Source: a virus
Virus record (IMG/VR): IMGVR_UViG_3300005600_000058
Coordinates: 1-35,467 of that record
Direction: 5' to 3' (one strand)
DNA length: 35,467 nucleotides
Shown: positions 14,921 through 24,211 of the stretch, one piece after another
How positions within the stretch are numbered: position 1 is the first letter of the stretch
How the letters are laid out: the number at the start of each line of letters is the position of its first letter
Notes under the pieces: generated by a model
Database searches by the model: none
What the model saw: only the letters and a program-made list of their open reading frames with translations
What the model was told of the DNA's origin: nothing
Program-made: the position numbers and the translations under genes

Positions 14921-17021
14921 AGTCATCATTGGCGGCGACACTTCACAGCTGGACCGCGCATTGGACCGCGCCGGGCGGAATATCAAAGGGTTCGCTGTCG
15001 CCGCTGCCGGGGCTGCTGTGGCGGCGGCTGGTGGCCTTGCCGTGCTGACGGCGCAGGGTGTGGGTCTGGCGAAACAGATCGACGTCTTGGCAAAGCGGGC
15101 GAACAGCACGCCGCGGGACTTCCAGAGAATGGCGGCCGGGGCGCGTTCCGTCGGCGTTGACATGGAAAGAATGTCCGACATCCTGCAGGATGTGAACGAC
15201 AGGGTGGGCGACTTCCTTGTCACCGGCGGCGGCCCGATGGCGGATTTCTTCGAAAAGATCGGGCCGCTGGTCAACGTGACTGCCGAAGACTTCAAAAACC
15301 TGTCCGGTCCGCAGGCGTTGCAGCTTTACGTTTCGTCCTTGGAAAAAGCGGGCGCCAGTCAAGCACAGATGACGTTTTTTATGGAGGCCTTGTCGTCCGA
15401 GGCCACGTCCCTCCTGCCACTGCTGCGCAATGGTGGCGCGGAAATGCTGCGCTTTGGAAACGCCGCGCAGGAGGCGGGCCAGATTATCGACGATTCGGTC
15501 ATCGCCAGCGCCAGCCGCGCCCACACCGCGCTCCAAACGATTACGCTAACTCTCGACAGCCTGAAACTGCGCCTTGCTGCTGAGGTTGCCCCCGCGCTTG
15601 AAGAGGTTGCGGAGCGGTTCAACGTGCTCGCCAGAACGACGCTTGCCGCCGCGGTTGAACGCTTGTCGAAAGCATTCGGCAACCTGGTCGACGTGATCCT
15701 AAAACCCGAATTTATCGACGCCGTAGCGGGCGCGTTTGAGGGTCTGGCGAATTTCACCGCCGGGGCAGCAGAGGCGTTTGTGATCGCATCGCAAAACGTT
15801 GAAGTTTTAACCGTTGCGTTTGGTGGTCTTGCTGTTGCCGTGGCCGCCGTGGGCGGCCCCTTGACGCTGGTTGCCGGTGCTCTGGCGGCAGCATTGGTGG
15901 GAATTTCAACATGGCGTGGTCGGCTGAACGATGTATCGACAAGTGCGGAAGCGGCGAAACAGGCGCAAGAAAACCTGAACACTGCGCTGGGGACGTTTAG
16001 TCAAACCGGCGCACCGTCGGCAGCCTCGGAAGCTTTGGGCTATGCGCAGGACTTGAAAACGCAGGCTGAGGCCGCGCTTGCCGCCGCCGAGGCGGAGCTT
16101 GCTCTGCACCGTGCCGAAGCAGTGCGAATTGGCGACATGGTGAAAAACGGCCATTTGCGCAACTTGACGATGGAAGAACAAGCCAAGGCGAGCGCAAAAG
16201 AACACCGCCTTTTGACCCAATTGACGCAGGCTACAGGGGATCTTGCAAATGCGCGATTGACGGTCGCGAATCTTCAACTTGGCGCGGCAGATCGCCCGAC
16301 GCTTCCGGGAACTGATGGTGACAGCGGAGACCCGCCCGAGGACCTGCCGATTCTACCCGGCGGCGGTGGTGCGGATGAGATTGCCGCCCGCCTGGAAGCA
16401 TTGCAGCAGGGTCTGATGACGGAACGCGAGTTGCTGGAAACATGGCGGGAGGAAAATCTTGAAGCGTTGAAATCCGCAACCGATCAGGAATTGGAGGCGA
16501 TCGGCGGGGTGAACGCGGCCAAGTTGCGTCTTGAAGAGGAATATCAGCGGCGGCTTGCCGAAATCCGCAGCACCGAGCAATCGCAGACATTGAACAGCTA
16601 CGGGACGCTGTTCGGCAATCTCGCCACGACGTTTAAGGCTGGTAGCGGCAAACTGTTGAAAATCTCCAAGGCGTTCAGCGTCGCGCAAGGCCTGATCAAC
16701 AGCTACCGCGCCTTCACCGAAGTGCTGGCCGACCCATCACTGATTGGGCGACCGTTCCTGCGTACGGCGCTGGCCACCTCGACGCTGGCGTCCGGCTTGG
16801 CACAGGTGGCGAACATCAAGAGCGTGTCCGACAACGGCGGGGGCGGCGTGGGCGCAACCACACCGGCGGCGGGTGCCACCGCACCACAGCAGCCCGGGCA
16901 AAACATCGTGATCGACTTTCAAGGCGACACGTTCAGCCGGGAAAGCGGCATTGCGCTGATCGAACGCATCAACGATGCTGTCCGAGACGGCGGGCGAATT
17001 GAGGGGATCCTTGCGCAATGA
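14901..17021 (+). CDS. tape measure protein, 706 aa
   Basis: The longest late gene follows the frameshifted chaperones, overlapping them by 20 bases. It begins with KVIIGGDTSQLDRALDRAG, has an alanine/glycine-rich hydrophobic stretch near 30-55, further hydrophobic segments in the middle (around AFGGLAVAVAAVGGPL), and long Ala/Glu/Gln-rich helices. By the usual relation of about 0.15 nm per residue, this predicts a tail of roughly 100 nm. No peptidase or lysozyme domain is evident. The C-terminus contains a glycine/proline linker before a final conserved-looking block. Confidence 0.92.
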   Translation: MALKPLKVIIGGDTSQLDRALDRAGRNIKGFAVAAAGAAVAAAGGLAVLTAQGVGLAKQIDVLAKRANSTPRDFQRMAAGARSVGVDMERMSDILQDVNDRVGDFLVTGGGPMADFFEKIGPLVNVTAEDFKNLSGPQALQLYVSSLEKAGASQAQMTFFMEALSSEATSLLPLLRNGGAEMLRFGNAAQEAGQIIDDSVIASASRAHTALQTITLTLDSLKLRLAAEVAPALEEVAERFNVLARTTLAAAVERLSKAFGNLVDVILKPEFIDAVAGAFEGLANFTAGAAEAFVIASQNVEVLTVAFGGLAVAVAAVGGPLTLVAGALAAALVGISTWRGRLNDVSTSAEAAKQAQENLNTALGTFSQTGAPSAASEALGYAQDLKTQAEAALAAAEAELALHRAEAVRIGDMVKNGHLRNLTMEEQAKASAKEHRLLTQLTQATGDLANARLTVANLQLGAADRPTLPGTDGDSGDPPEDLPILPGGGGADEIAARLEALQQGLMTERELLETWREENLEALKSATDQELEAIGGVNAAKLRLEEEYQRRLAEIRSTEQSQTLNSYGTLFGNLATTFKAGSGKLLKISKAFSVAQGLINSYRAFTEVLADPSLIGRPFLRTALATSTLASGLAQVANIKSVSDNGGGGVGATTPAAGATAPQQPGQNIVIDFQGDTFSRESGIALIERINDAVRDGGRIEGILAQ

Positions 17022-17845
17022 GCGTTTACATCCAAACCGGGTTTACAGGTCTCGCTTACGATCTGAACCACCCGCGCATTGCACACCGGCGGCGCGGCGC
17101 GGCAAACGCTGTCGCATCGACTGAGGCGAGTGGATTTGCTGCACTTAATGCGGGCAACGTGCGCGTTGATAGCGCCTGGCGCCCGACCGCGTTGCCCGCC
17201 AACTGGTCCACCATCTTCAATTTACCACGGGCTGTCGGTTATGTCGGCATCGCGGCGCACGACCTCGGCACACAGAACGCCGACATAACGATACAGACCA
17301 CATCGGACGCGGGGTCTACATGGGACACCGTAGCCGGCCTTGCTAATCTGACACCGACCGACGACAGCGCGATCCTGTGCCTGTTTGAACAGGAAACGTT
17401 TGACGGCTACCGAGTGCTGATCAACAGCGCCGACAGCGAACCGACTATCGCCAGCATCGCGGGCGGCCCGATCATGGAATGGCCGCAAAAATCGGTCTGG
17501 ACCGGCACGCCGATCACCGAAGGCGACAGGATCACGTTTGCCGACAATATGAGCGACACCGGGCTATTGGTCGGGCGCACAGTAGTCAGTGACGGTCTGG
17601 AATTCCAAGTACAGATCGACAACCTGTCCGAAGCGTTTCGGACAGGAGATTTTGCCACGTTCAAGGCGTATGCCAATGGTGAGGATGCGCTGTTTTTCAT
17701 TGCCACCCGACCGGGAGATTATCCGAACGAGGTGGCCTATGCATGGTCGTCGTCATTGGTCCGCATGTCGCGCGACCGTCCGAACAAGCAAATATCCGGC
17801 AGCGTGACGCTGGATCTGATGGGATATAGGCAAGACCTTGGCTGA
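17018..17845 (+). CDS. tail tip protein (distal-tail-like), 275 aa
   Basis: The gene follows the tape measure (ATGA overlap) and precedes the cysteine-cluster hub gene, the place of a distal tail or minor tail protein. The sequence has a beta-sandwich character, with DITIQTTSDAGSTWDTV resembling carbohydrate- or discoidin-like strands in its first half and a second beta domain ending in QISGSVTLDLMGY. No specific family is assigned. Confidence 0.65.
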   Translation: MSVYIQTGFTGLAYDLNHPRIAHRRRGAANAVASTEASGFAALNAGNVRVDSAWRPTALPANWSTIFNLPRAVGYVGIAAHDLGTQNADITIQTTSDAGSTWDTVAGLANLTPTDDSAILCLFEQETFDGYRVLINSADSEPTIASIAGGPIMEWPQKSVWTGTPITEGDRITFADNMSDTGLLVGRTVVSDGLEFQVQIDNLSEAFRTGDFATFKAYANGEDALFFIATRPGDYPNEVAYAWSSSLVRMSRDRPNKQISGSVTLDLMGYRQDLG

Positions 17846-19634
17846 CGAATCCGCATACGGCCGCGAGACGGTTCAGATTGTCGAAATTGAGCAGCCGCGC
17901 TGCGTCAATCGCTTCGGCGTGGCGCCTTGCACTGCGACGGGCACCCCGAAGTGCTACAACGTTTATTGGACCTGCCTAGACACGCCGAACTATAACGGCA
18001 CGGGGTCGATCAAGTGGCGGTTCAGTCGCCCTCAAGATCAATTGCGTTGGGTCTATGAGGAGACCGACGCGAACAACATCGCGACGAACTGCATCCCGAT
18101 GGTGCGCAGCGTGTCGGCAACGTCCAGTCGGATCAATATCGGTGCGAACCGCAAGGGTGAAAGCCCACTGGGTACGCGCGCATCGGTGCGGATCCAGATG
18201 CAGGATATCCCGTGGGACGATCACGTCGGTGATTTTTACCTGGCCGACCGCACAGCGCCCGCCAAGCGTCCGGGTTTCTGGGCACTGTGGACGGTTCGCA
18301 ACCCGTTTTATCCGAATATCAAGATCCGGGTCTATGAGGGCTACAAGGGGCAGGCGTTGTCAGCTATGCAGGTGCGCCTGTATGATCTGGAAAATGTAAG
18401 CGGCCCGGACGCCAACGGCAGGGTGACGATCACCGGGCGCGACCCTCTGGATAAAGCGCGCCGCCGCAAGGCAAAATTCCCGGCGGTATCACAGATTGAT
18501 CTGGCCGCAGATATTGACGCGTCCACGCAGGTCATTCCGGTGACGTGCCTTGAAGCGCAGCTGACCGCGGCATACGGCAACACCGGCGCCACAAAATTTA
18601 TCGCCATTGACGACGAAATCATCGAGTATACCGGCTATTCCGGGACGGAGCCGGATTTGACGCTGACCGGGGTACGCCGCGCCCGGCTTGGCACCGCACC
18701 GGCGGAACACTCGGAAAATGACGCCGTGCAGCGGGTTGGCCGGTATGTGAACATCCGCCCGTATGAGGTCGCCGAAGATCTGCTGAAAAATCACACCGAA
18801 GTCGATAACAGCTATGTGAACACCGGCGGCCAGTGGGACGATGAGGGGCAAAGCTACCTGTCTACCATCAAGGTTAGCGCGACAATTCCCGAATCCGAAG
18901 CGGTCGAGGATCTGCTAGGCGAACTTTGCCGCGACGGTCTGTTTTCGATCTGGTGGGATGAACGTTTGCAGCGCATCCCATTGCTGGCCGTCAGGCCGCC
19001 CGGGCAAACCCCCGTGGTCTGGACGGATGCCGAAAACGTGCTGCAAAAGACCTACAGCAAGACCGTGAAACCGGACGATCGGCTGACCCGTGTCAGCATA
19101 TTTTTCAAGCCGCGCGACCCGTTCGCCGCCCAGGATGATGTCAAAAATTACGAAAACCGGCGCGTCCGCATAGACGGCGAAGTTGAGCTTGCCGAGGCGG
19201 CCGGGGGCGAAATCGTAGAAAACGTCATCTATTCGCGGTGGCTGCAGACGTTCGGCAATGCGTTGCTTGTGGGCGCGTCTCAGCTGCTACGCTACCGCCT
19301 GCCGCCCGAATACGCGACGGTGACAGTGGACGCCAAAGACCGGGACGCCTCGATCGGCGACGTGATCGATCTGGAAACCCGCCACCAGTTGGATACCGAG
19401 GGCAACCGCGTGTCCAAGCGTTGGCAGGTGATCGACGCCACCGAGACGAAAGCGGGTGAGAAATTGCAGGTCGAAATGCAGTCCTATCTATACGTCGGCA
19501 AGTTCGCTATAATCATGGAAAACACCGCGCCCATTTACTCGCTGGCGACTGCCGAAGAGCGCCTAAACGGATGTTGGATCGCTGAAAATACCGGGCTAAT
19601 GCCTGACGGAACGGAGCCTTATCTTTTGCAATGA
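17838..19634 (+). CDS. tail hub/tip protein with N-terminal four-cysteine motif, 598 aa
   Basis: A TTG at 17838 is the only plausible start, since no ATG occurs before the conserved N-terminus; it overlaps the previous gene by 8 bases. Residues 20-50 contain C22, C31, C39 and C46 in the arrangement PRCVNRFGVAPC ... KCYNVYWTC, a pattern recurrent in tail-tip proteins of siphoviruses and likely to bind metal or an iron-sulfur cluster. The rest is beta-rich with an EFYTGYS-like barrel segment (IIEYTGYSG) and a C-terminal part with RYRLPPEYATVTVDAKDRD, resembling baseplate-hub cores. It would join tail tube and fibres and guide membrane penetration. Confidence 0.7.
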   Translation: MADESAYGRETVQIVEIEQPRCVNRFGVAPCTATGTPKCYNVYWTCLDTPNYNGTGSIKWRFSRPQDQLRWVYEETDANNIATNCIPMVRSVSATSSRINIGANRKGESPLGTRASVRIQMQDIPWDDHVGDFYLADRTAPAKRPGFWALWTVRNPFYPNIKIRVYEGYKGQALSAMQVRLYDLENVSGPDANGRVTITGRDPLDKARRRKAKFPAVSQIDLAADIDASTQVIPVTCLEAQLTAAYGNTGATKFIAIDDEIIEYTGYSGTEPDLTLTGVRRARLGTAPAEHSENDAVQRVGRYVNIRPYEVAEDLLKNHTEVDNSYVNTGGQWDDEGQSYLSTIKVSATIPESEAVEDLLGELCRDGLFSIWWDERLQRIPLLAVRPPGQTPVVWTDAENVLQKTYSKTVKPDDRLTRVSIFFKPRDPFAAQDDVKNYENRRVRIDGEVELAEAAGGEIVENVIYSRWLQTFGNALLVGASQLLRYRLPPEYATVTVDAKDRDASIGDVIDLETRHQLDTEGNRVSKRWQVIDATETKAGEKLQVEMQSYLYVGKFAIIMENTAPIYSLATAEERLNGCWIAENTGLMPDGTEPYLLQ

Positions 19635-19978
19635 TACAGACAAACGTTTGGTACAACACGACAAACAACCACCAGTACGAAGAAGGCGAACTCGGACACC
19701 GCTTGAATGGCAACCCGGTCGAAACCCGCCCGGATTGGGTTAGCGGGTTGCCGGATTACGTATTTGGCCCGCTGTCGCCTTGGTCTGGCGGTGATTGCCC
19801 GATCCCCCCGTCTGCAGAGGTGCGCTGCTTGTTTCGCGGTCGGCGACCATACATCGGTCCGGCGATCTGGCCTGAGCTGCCCGATTCTGGCAAGGCGGCA
19901 ATGTGGCGCCATGCACCAGCACCGGGTCGGAGCAACCCGGCGTCTGACATCGTGGCATTTCAGGCGAGGATTGGCTAA
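19631..19978 (+). CDS. hypothetical tail-region protein, 115 aa
   Basis: Both ends are linked to neighbours: ATG 19631 overlaps the hub stop (ATGA) and the TAA at 19976-19978 overlaps the next ATG (TAATG). The product is proline- and tryptophan-rich (RPDWVSGLPDYVFGPLSPWSGG) with two cysteines. No family is recognised. Coupling and position suggest a minor tail component. Overlapping frames in the same bases are less likely because they lack such junctions. Confidence 0.6.
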   Translation: MIQTNVWYNTTNNHQYEEGELGHRLNGNPVETRPDWVSGLPDYVFGPLSPWSGGDCPIPPSAEVRCLFRGRRPYIGPAIWPELPDSGKAAMWRHAPAPGRSNPASDIVAFQARIG

Positions 19979-20511
19979 TGGCGTGGACAACACCAGATCT
20001 GAACGACTATCTACCAGGTGAGCCGTGGACATCCGCAAAGGCGCTGCTGGTCGTCGAAAACCCTATCGCAATTGCGAACGGCGACGATGGTGCGCCGCGC
20101 GTATCACCGAAGGCCTGGGGACATACTGCGTTCACTGATTCTGCGGTCGGCACCGTCACCCTGTCGGATTTCACCGGCTACGGCGGCGCCCAGATCGAAA
20201 TCAAATATCGCAACGTCGCGGTCGGCACCACGTCGCTCGTCCTGTCTCTAAGCAACGACGGATCCACGTTCGGAAGCACTGCTGTGGTCGCCGATGTCCT
20301 CGGAAATGATTCTGGGACTGTGACACTGTTCGTTGACTTTGCCACCGGCGCCGTGCCGTCGGTGTGGCAAATGGCTGGCGGCGCCGGGACATATTCGAAT
20401 AGTGCTGGCGTGCCGGGCGCCGACATATCGCACATTCGTTTTTTCGCAGGCGGGACAACCACAACGACGATCGCGGCGCAGGCTTTTGCAAACGCCGGAA
20501 TCGTGGCATAG
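19978..20511 (+). CDS. hypothetical beta-rich tail-region protein, 177 aa
   Basis: The middle (IEIKYRNVAVGTTSLVLSLS, DGSTFGSTAVVADVLGND) reads as a beta-sandwich of the carbohydrate-binding or discoidin-like kind, common in phage adhesion proteins. The N-terminal segment DLNDYLPGEPWTS is likely an attachment region. It lies between the tail hub and the tailspike. Function is inferred from position and composition only. Confidence 0.62.
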   Translation: MAWTTPDLNDYLPGEPWTSAKALLVVENPIAIANGDDGAPRVSPKAWGHTAFTDSAVGTVTLSDFTGYGGAQIEIKYRNVAVGTTSLVLSLSNDGSTFGSTAVVADVLGNDSGTVTLFVDFATGAVPSVWQMAGGAGTYSNSAGVPGADISHIRFFAGGTTTTTIAAQAFANAGIVA

Positions 20512-20520
20512 GGGTCAGAC

Positions 20521-20934
20521 ATGCCGACAAAAGCCGAACTGCAGAAAAGGCTGACCGCAGCGCGGGCCGACATTGAACGCGGTCGCAACCTGCGTGCGGA
20601 TTTGGCCAGATCCCAAAAGGAACTGCATGCTGTTAAGCAGGAGCTTGCCGCGTGGAAAAATACCGCCGCACAGGAGGCCGGTCGCAAGCTGGCCGAGGCG
20701 ATGACGGAGAATTCCAAATTGCGCACCGCGGCGCAGGAGGTGGGTCGTGAGTTGACCGAGGCGCTGGCGGAGAACTCCGAATTGCGCTCGGCAGCACAGG
20801 AGGCCGGTCGTGAGTTGACCGAGGCGATGGCGGAGAACAAGATGCTGCGCAGCCAGTATCGGCCGACAAGCGAGCAGGTAAAATCGTGCCTTGCGGAAAT
20901 TGATCGCCTCAAAGCAATCATAGGGGGCGGCTAA
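20521..20934 (+). CDS. coiled-coil protein with 21-residue repeats, 137 aa
   Basis: Almost the whole protein is predicted helix with heptad spacing. Residues 49-111 are three near-identical 21-residue units of the form AAQEAGRxLxEAMxENSxLRx; twenty-one is exactly three heptads, so repeat number can change without breaking the coil. The end (SCLAEIDRLKAIIGGG) is also helical. It could form a trimeric stalk or spacer in the tail fibre network. GGGGTCAG lies just before the ATG. Confidence 0.7.
   Translation: MPTKAELQKRLTAARADIERGRNLRADLARSQKELHAVKQELAAWKNTAAQEAGRKLAEAMTENSKLRTAAQEVGRELTEALAENSELRSAAQEAGRELTEAMAENKMLRSQYRPTSEQVKSCLAEIDRLKAIIGGG
20665..20853 (+). repeat. three tandem 63-bp repeats within the coiled-coil gene
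   Basis: The three units start at 20665, 20728 and 20791. Units share long words such as GAGTTGACCGAGGCG and GCGGAGAAC, with scattered substitutions, indicating duplication followed by divergence or slippage. Confidence 0.85.
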
Positions 20935-21389
20935 TGGCGATCTATGTATCAACAGATCCGACATTGCCGACGCTGGCGGGCGCGGTCGTTTGCACGTATA
21001 CTATCCGGGAAAACGCGACCCAAACTGCAAGGATCGATTACATGTCATGCGGATGCTCGCAGAAACTCGACCTATGCATCGCGCAGGGTGCCGACAAGAC
21101 AATCACCCTGCGCGATGCGCCCACGGTGGATTATTCGTCAGCTACTGAGATCATATTCCTGCTTAAAGAGTCCATCGACGGCGTTCAGATTTTCAGAAAG
21201 ACGCTCACTGGCGGCGATATTGTCCTGGCGAATACGTATTCATTTACGTTCGATGTCGGCGGGACCGAAAGCGCGGCCATGACGCCCGGTCCAAAATACT
21301 GCGAGGCGTGGGTAATTTTGTCGGGCGACGAGCGCCGAATGGTTGGGAAGGGCGTGTTTCGCGTCGAAGATACTGCGGAGTTTGATTAA
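20934..21389 (+). CDS. hypothetical baseplate/fibre-region protein, 151 aa
   Basis: The product has a short N-terminal part with a CGC pair (SCGCSQKLDLC) and then a beta domain (ADKTITLRDAPTVDYSSATEIIFLLKE ... in short strands) resembling the upper-baseplate (BppU-like) N-terminal folds of siphovirus fibres. Junctions on both sides are TAATG overlaps. The resemblance is weak; treat as a tail-associated unknown. Confidence 0.6.
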   Translation: MAIYVSTDPTLPTLAGAVVCTYTIRENATQTARIDYMSCGCSQKLDLCIAQGADKTITLRDAPTVDYSSATEIIFLLKESIDGVQIFRKTLTGGDIVLANTYSFTFDVGGTESAAMTPGPKYCEAWVILSGDERRMVGKGVFRVEDTAEFD

Positions 21390-23422
21390 TGGCGTTGACC
21401 GGTCACACAGAATGGGCGCGAACGAGTGCTGGCAGCATCATTGCTGGCGCCGCCGTCGAGGTACGACGGACCGCTGACAACAGCCTTGCGACGCTTTACA
21501 CGGACGTCACGGGCAGCACGCTGATCAACAACGGCGTTGACTTTGTATCGGACGAAAACGGACGCTATGAATTCTACACCGAGCCGGATCGGTATTACAT
21601 CCTCGTCGGTGTGGGCGCATCGCAAGTCAACAAGCCGCTTGACCTGACAGACGGTCGCGCGCAAGTTCCGTGGCCCAGCCGTGCGCAAGCTGTAACAGAC
21701 ATCGCCGGTGGATTTGAAGCCGCCGATGGGACGATAAAAAGCGACGGAACCGTGTTTTACATTGCGAAAGCAGGCGAGACAGTAATCAGCGATATGCCGG
21801 GCTGGCTGCCGTTTGGTCGCTTGTCGTCTTTGCATTTCAAGGAAAACACTACGCCGGGGACTACCGATATGACATCAGCCGTCCAGTCGGCGCTTGCATA
21901 CGGATCTACCATCAAGCAGCCCGTGCAGATCAAAGGTGCCCAGGCGTTTTCATCTCGCATCACCATTCCGAACGATACCGGCCTGGCCGGAGATAATGAG
22001 CACGAAGACTATCTGTATGCTTTGGCGTCTGGCTTCACCAACACAGATGTCACCGCCCCTATTGGCGACGCCAACCTCTGCTTGGATTTCTCTGGTGAAA
22101 CAGGAGGTGCGTTCACGCCCAAGGAAAATCAGACCTGGCGGGGCGTCGGTCTTGTTTATGAGACAACAGAGGGTCGTGTGGTCAATGCCGCGCAGGCACA
22201 AAACTGCAAGAATTTCAATGTGGATAAAATTCGGTTCGAGGGCTTTCCTACGGGTCGACTGCTGAAATGCGGAACGCTGACCGGCGATTGGAGCATAACA
22301 CGCGTAGAGGCTCGTGATTGCACGAACTCCACCGCGCATGTTGGCGGCACCGCGACCAACATGCAGATTACAGCTGTTGAACTGGACAACGATATCACAA
22401 ACAGCGTCCTGTCCACCAGCGGAACCATTCGATCCGTCTATGGCTACAATCTTCGCAACCTTGGCGCCGCCGCAACCCTTGCAGGGGGGATGCAGTCTGA
22501 CGTTGTAAATGTGCAGCGCGGAGACAGACATCACATTGAAGATATCCACGGAGAAGACGTGGGCGAAGTGGTTGACACCTTCGCCAACAAATGCACAGGC
22601 GGCGGGTTTCGAGGTGTTCGAACCGAAGGAAGCGTCCTAAAGGCAGGGCACGGGGCATCTTGGAATACGTTCTACGGCGTTTCCGGCGAGGATTGTGGCC
22701 AGCAGGTGGTAGTTTTTTTTGAGGGAAACGGCGGATACCTTTCCCAAGCCACCGCAGGAAACCGGGTGTATGGTGTTTCCGCCACAGATATTGACCCTGA
22801 TGGAGTGTACGGCGGCAGCTACACCACGGCATGTGTCAGGTTCGATGGCGGTGGAGGCGGCGTTGGGTGCTATGACAACGCAGTGTACGGCCTGAATGCA
22901 GATCCAGGCGTCAACGGTCGATACGCGGTTCACGCGGAGTCTGATACAGAACGGAACCTAGTCGAGGTCAATTCGTTTGTTACTGGAACTGACGGAATAT
23001 TCAACGGCCCCGTTACGGTTAAGTTAGCGGTCCCGTCGAATGTGGTCGCACGCAACTCTGGGACTCAGTCTGTCCCGGTATCGACGCCTACTGTGGTCAA
23101 CTTTGGGACGGTCATTTACGATGCGCGCGGGGATTACTCGTCACCGACTTTCACGGCCCCAATCGCAGGTCGTTATTCCATTGATGCCACTGTTGAATTC
23201 AATGCCAACACGTCCGGGAACATCGCCATTTATGTCGGCGGTGTTGAAATTGAGCGTGACAGCGTTAGCGTGGCGGCGGAGAACCCAACATTCAGCATCA
23301 GCAGAACGATGGACATGAGCGACGGCGACACTTTGACAATTGCCGTTTTGCAAACAAATGGAACACGGAACATCACAGCGACTTCTGGGCGTACGAAATT
23401 TTCTGCACGCATGGTTGTTTGA
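21389..23422 (+). CDS. tailspike/tail fibre with beta-helix and C1q-like tip, 677 aa
   Basis: The first ~110 residues form an attachment domain (GSIIAGAAVEVRR, DENGRYEFYTEPDRYYI) typical of fibre N-termini. Residues around 150-540 are glycine/asparagine-rich with repeated short strands, as in right-handed beta-helix tailspikes. The last ~125 residues (SVPVSTPTVVNFGTVIYD, then FTAPIAGRYSIDATVEF and a final TKFSARMVV) match a C1q/TNF-like jelly-roll receptor-binding tip. It is the largest fibre gene and the most likely host-range determinant. Depolymerase activity cannot be decided from sequence. Confidence 0.8.
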   Translation: MALTGHTEWARTSAGSIIAGAAVEVRRTADNSLATLYTDVTGSTLINNGVDFVSDENGRYEFYTEPDRYYILVGVGASQVNKPLDLTDGRAQVPWPSRAQAVTDIAGGFEAADGTIKSDGTVFYIAKAGETVISDMPGWLPFGRLSSLHFKENTTPGTTDMTSAVQSALAYGSTIKQPVQIKGAQAFSSRITIPNDTGLAGDNEHEDYLYALASGFTNTDVTAPIGDANLCLDFSGETGGAFTPKENQTWRGVGLVYETTEGRVVNAAQAQNCKNFNVDKIRFEGFPTGRLLKCGTLTGDWSITRVEARDCTNSTAHVGGTATNMQITAVELDNDITNSVLSTSGTIRSVYGYNLRNLGAAATLAGGMQSDVVNVQRGDRHHIEDIHGEDVGEVVDTFANKCTGGGFRGVRTEGSVLKAGHGASWNTFYGVSGEDCGQQVVVFFEGNGGYLSQATAGNRVYGVSATDIDPDGVYGGSYTTACVRFDGGGGGVGCYDNAVYGLNADPGVNGRYAVHAESDTERNLVEVNSFVTGTDGIFNGPVTVKLAVPSNVVARNSGTQSVPVSTPTVVNFGTVIYDARGDYSSPTFTAPIAGRYSIDATVEFNANTSGNIAIYVGGVEIERDSVSVAAENPTFSISRTMDMSDGDTLTIAVLQTNGTRNITATSGRTKFSARMVV

Positions 23423-23446
23423 TGACACAATAAGGGAACTGACGAA

Positions 23447-23683
23447 ATGGCAACAGAACTTGAAGAAATCCGCAACGCACAAGTTGCGCTGATCGAATTC
23501 AAACGCGCGATGAAGGCGATTCAGAAATTGAACGCTGCAGCCGGGCGGCCCGATGCGGCGAACGCGGCCATGGGTATTTACGGCGCGGCGGTGGTCCTGC
23601 ACTCAGAGGCGACAAAGGCACTGATCGAGCACTATCCGGAACAGTCCGGCGACGTGATCGCATTGGGTGGCGGTGACCGCTGA
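23447..23683 (+). CDS. small helical protein, 78 aa
   Basis: TAAGGGA about ten bases before ATG 23447 supports translation. The product is alpha-helical, alanine/glutamate-rich (NAQVALIEFKRAMKAIQKL) with a glycine-rich C-terminus. It follows the tailspike gene, where chaperones of tail fibres are often found, but no family is recognised. The next gene begins in its stop codon. Confidence 0.62.
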   Translation: MATELEEIRNAQVALIEFKRAMKAIQKLNAAAGRPDAANAAMGIYGAAVVLHSEATKALIEHYPEQSGDVIALGGGDR

Positions 23684-24141
23684 TGTGGTGGTTTGAGCAC
23701 GCAATTATGGGGGCGGTGTTCGCAGCGTTCGCCGCGTTTCTGCTCCACCGTCGGAATTACCTGTGGCTCGGGGCCGCGGGGCTGTCGCAGGTTCCGTTCT
23801 GGTGCGGCTTGGGCGCCTATCTCGCGACAGGGGATCGGACACCTGTCGAAATGAACCTGGCCCTAAATCTGATCGCCGCCGGAATGTTTGTCGAATGGGG
23901 GCACAGGCTGCGCGATAAGAAAAGTGGCGGCGTCGTCCACATTTGGCTCGGTCTATTGTTCATTTTTGCCGCGAGCCTTGATATACTCCAAGTTGTGTCA
24001 AGGTATCCGGGTTACGTCCTGAGCCAGGAGCTTGTGCACTACACCGCATTTTTGTTGATTGGTGGTCGCGCATATGTTCGAAAGCTTGATGGCAGTCATG
24101 GGCGCGATAGCCATTCATTTCGTTCTCAGACGGGTGGTTGA
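23683..24141 (+). CDS. multi-span membrane protein of the lysis region, 152 aa
   Basis: Four or five hydrophobic segments are visible (IMGAVFAAFAAFLL, LWLGAAGLSQVPFWCGLGAYL, NLALNLIAAGMFVEWG, IWLGLLFIFAASLDILQVV, YTAFLLIGG). Charged loops and a hydrophilic C-terminal tail suggest an inner membrane protein. It is coupled to the upstream gene (TGATG) and precedes the holin and endolysin genes. It may be a holin, antiholin or superinfection-exclusion protein. Confidence 0.65.
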   Translation: MWWFEHAIMGAVFAAFAAFLLHRRNYLWLGAAGLSQVPFWCGLGAYLATGDRTPVEMNLALNLIAAGMFVEWGHRLRDKKSGGVVHIWLGLLFIFAASLDILQVVSRYPGYVLSQELVHYTAFLLIGGRAYVRKLDGSHGRDSHSFRSQTGG

Positions 24142-24211
24142 TTGGTATGAGCGCAGAAAGAACAGTGATTGCGGCAGTCGGGGCAAACGCGGCGGCACAG
24201 GGCGGGACTAG
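24074..24211 (+). CDS. possible small membrane peptide overlapping two lysis genes, 45 aa
   Basis: In a third frame, ATG 24074 opens a 45-residue product beginning MFESLMAVMGAIAIHF followed by a strongly basic tail (RRVVDWYERRKN). One membrane helix plus a basic tail is the form of small holins or antiholins. It overlaps the membrane gene and the next holin candidate, and no clear ribosome site is present, so it may be a shadow. Confidence 0.25.
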   Translation: MFESLMAVMGAIAIHFVLRRVVDWYERRKNSDCGSRGKRGGTGRD

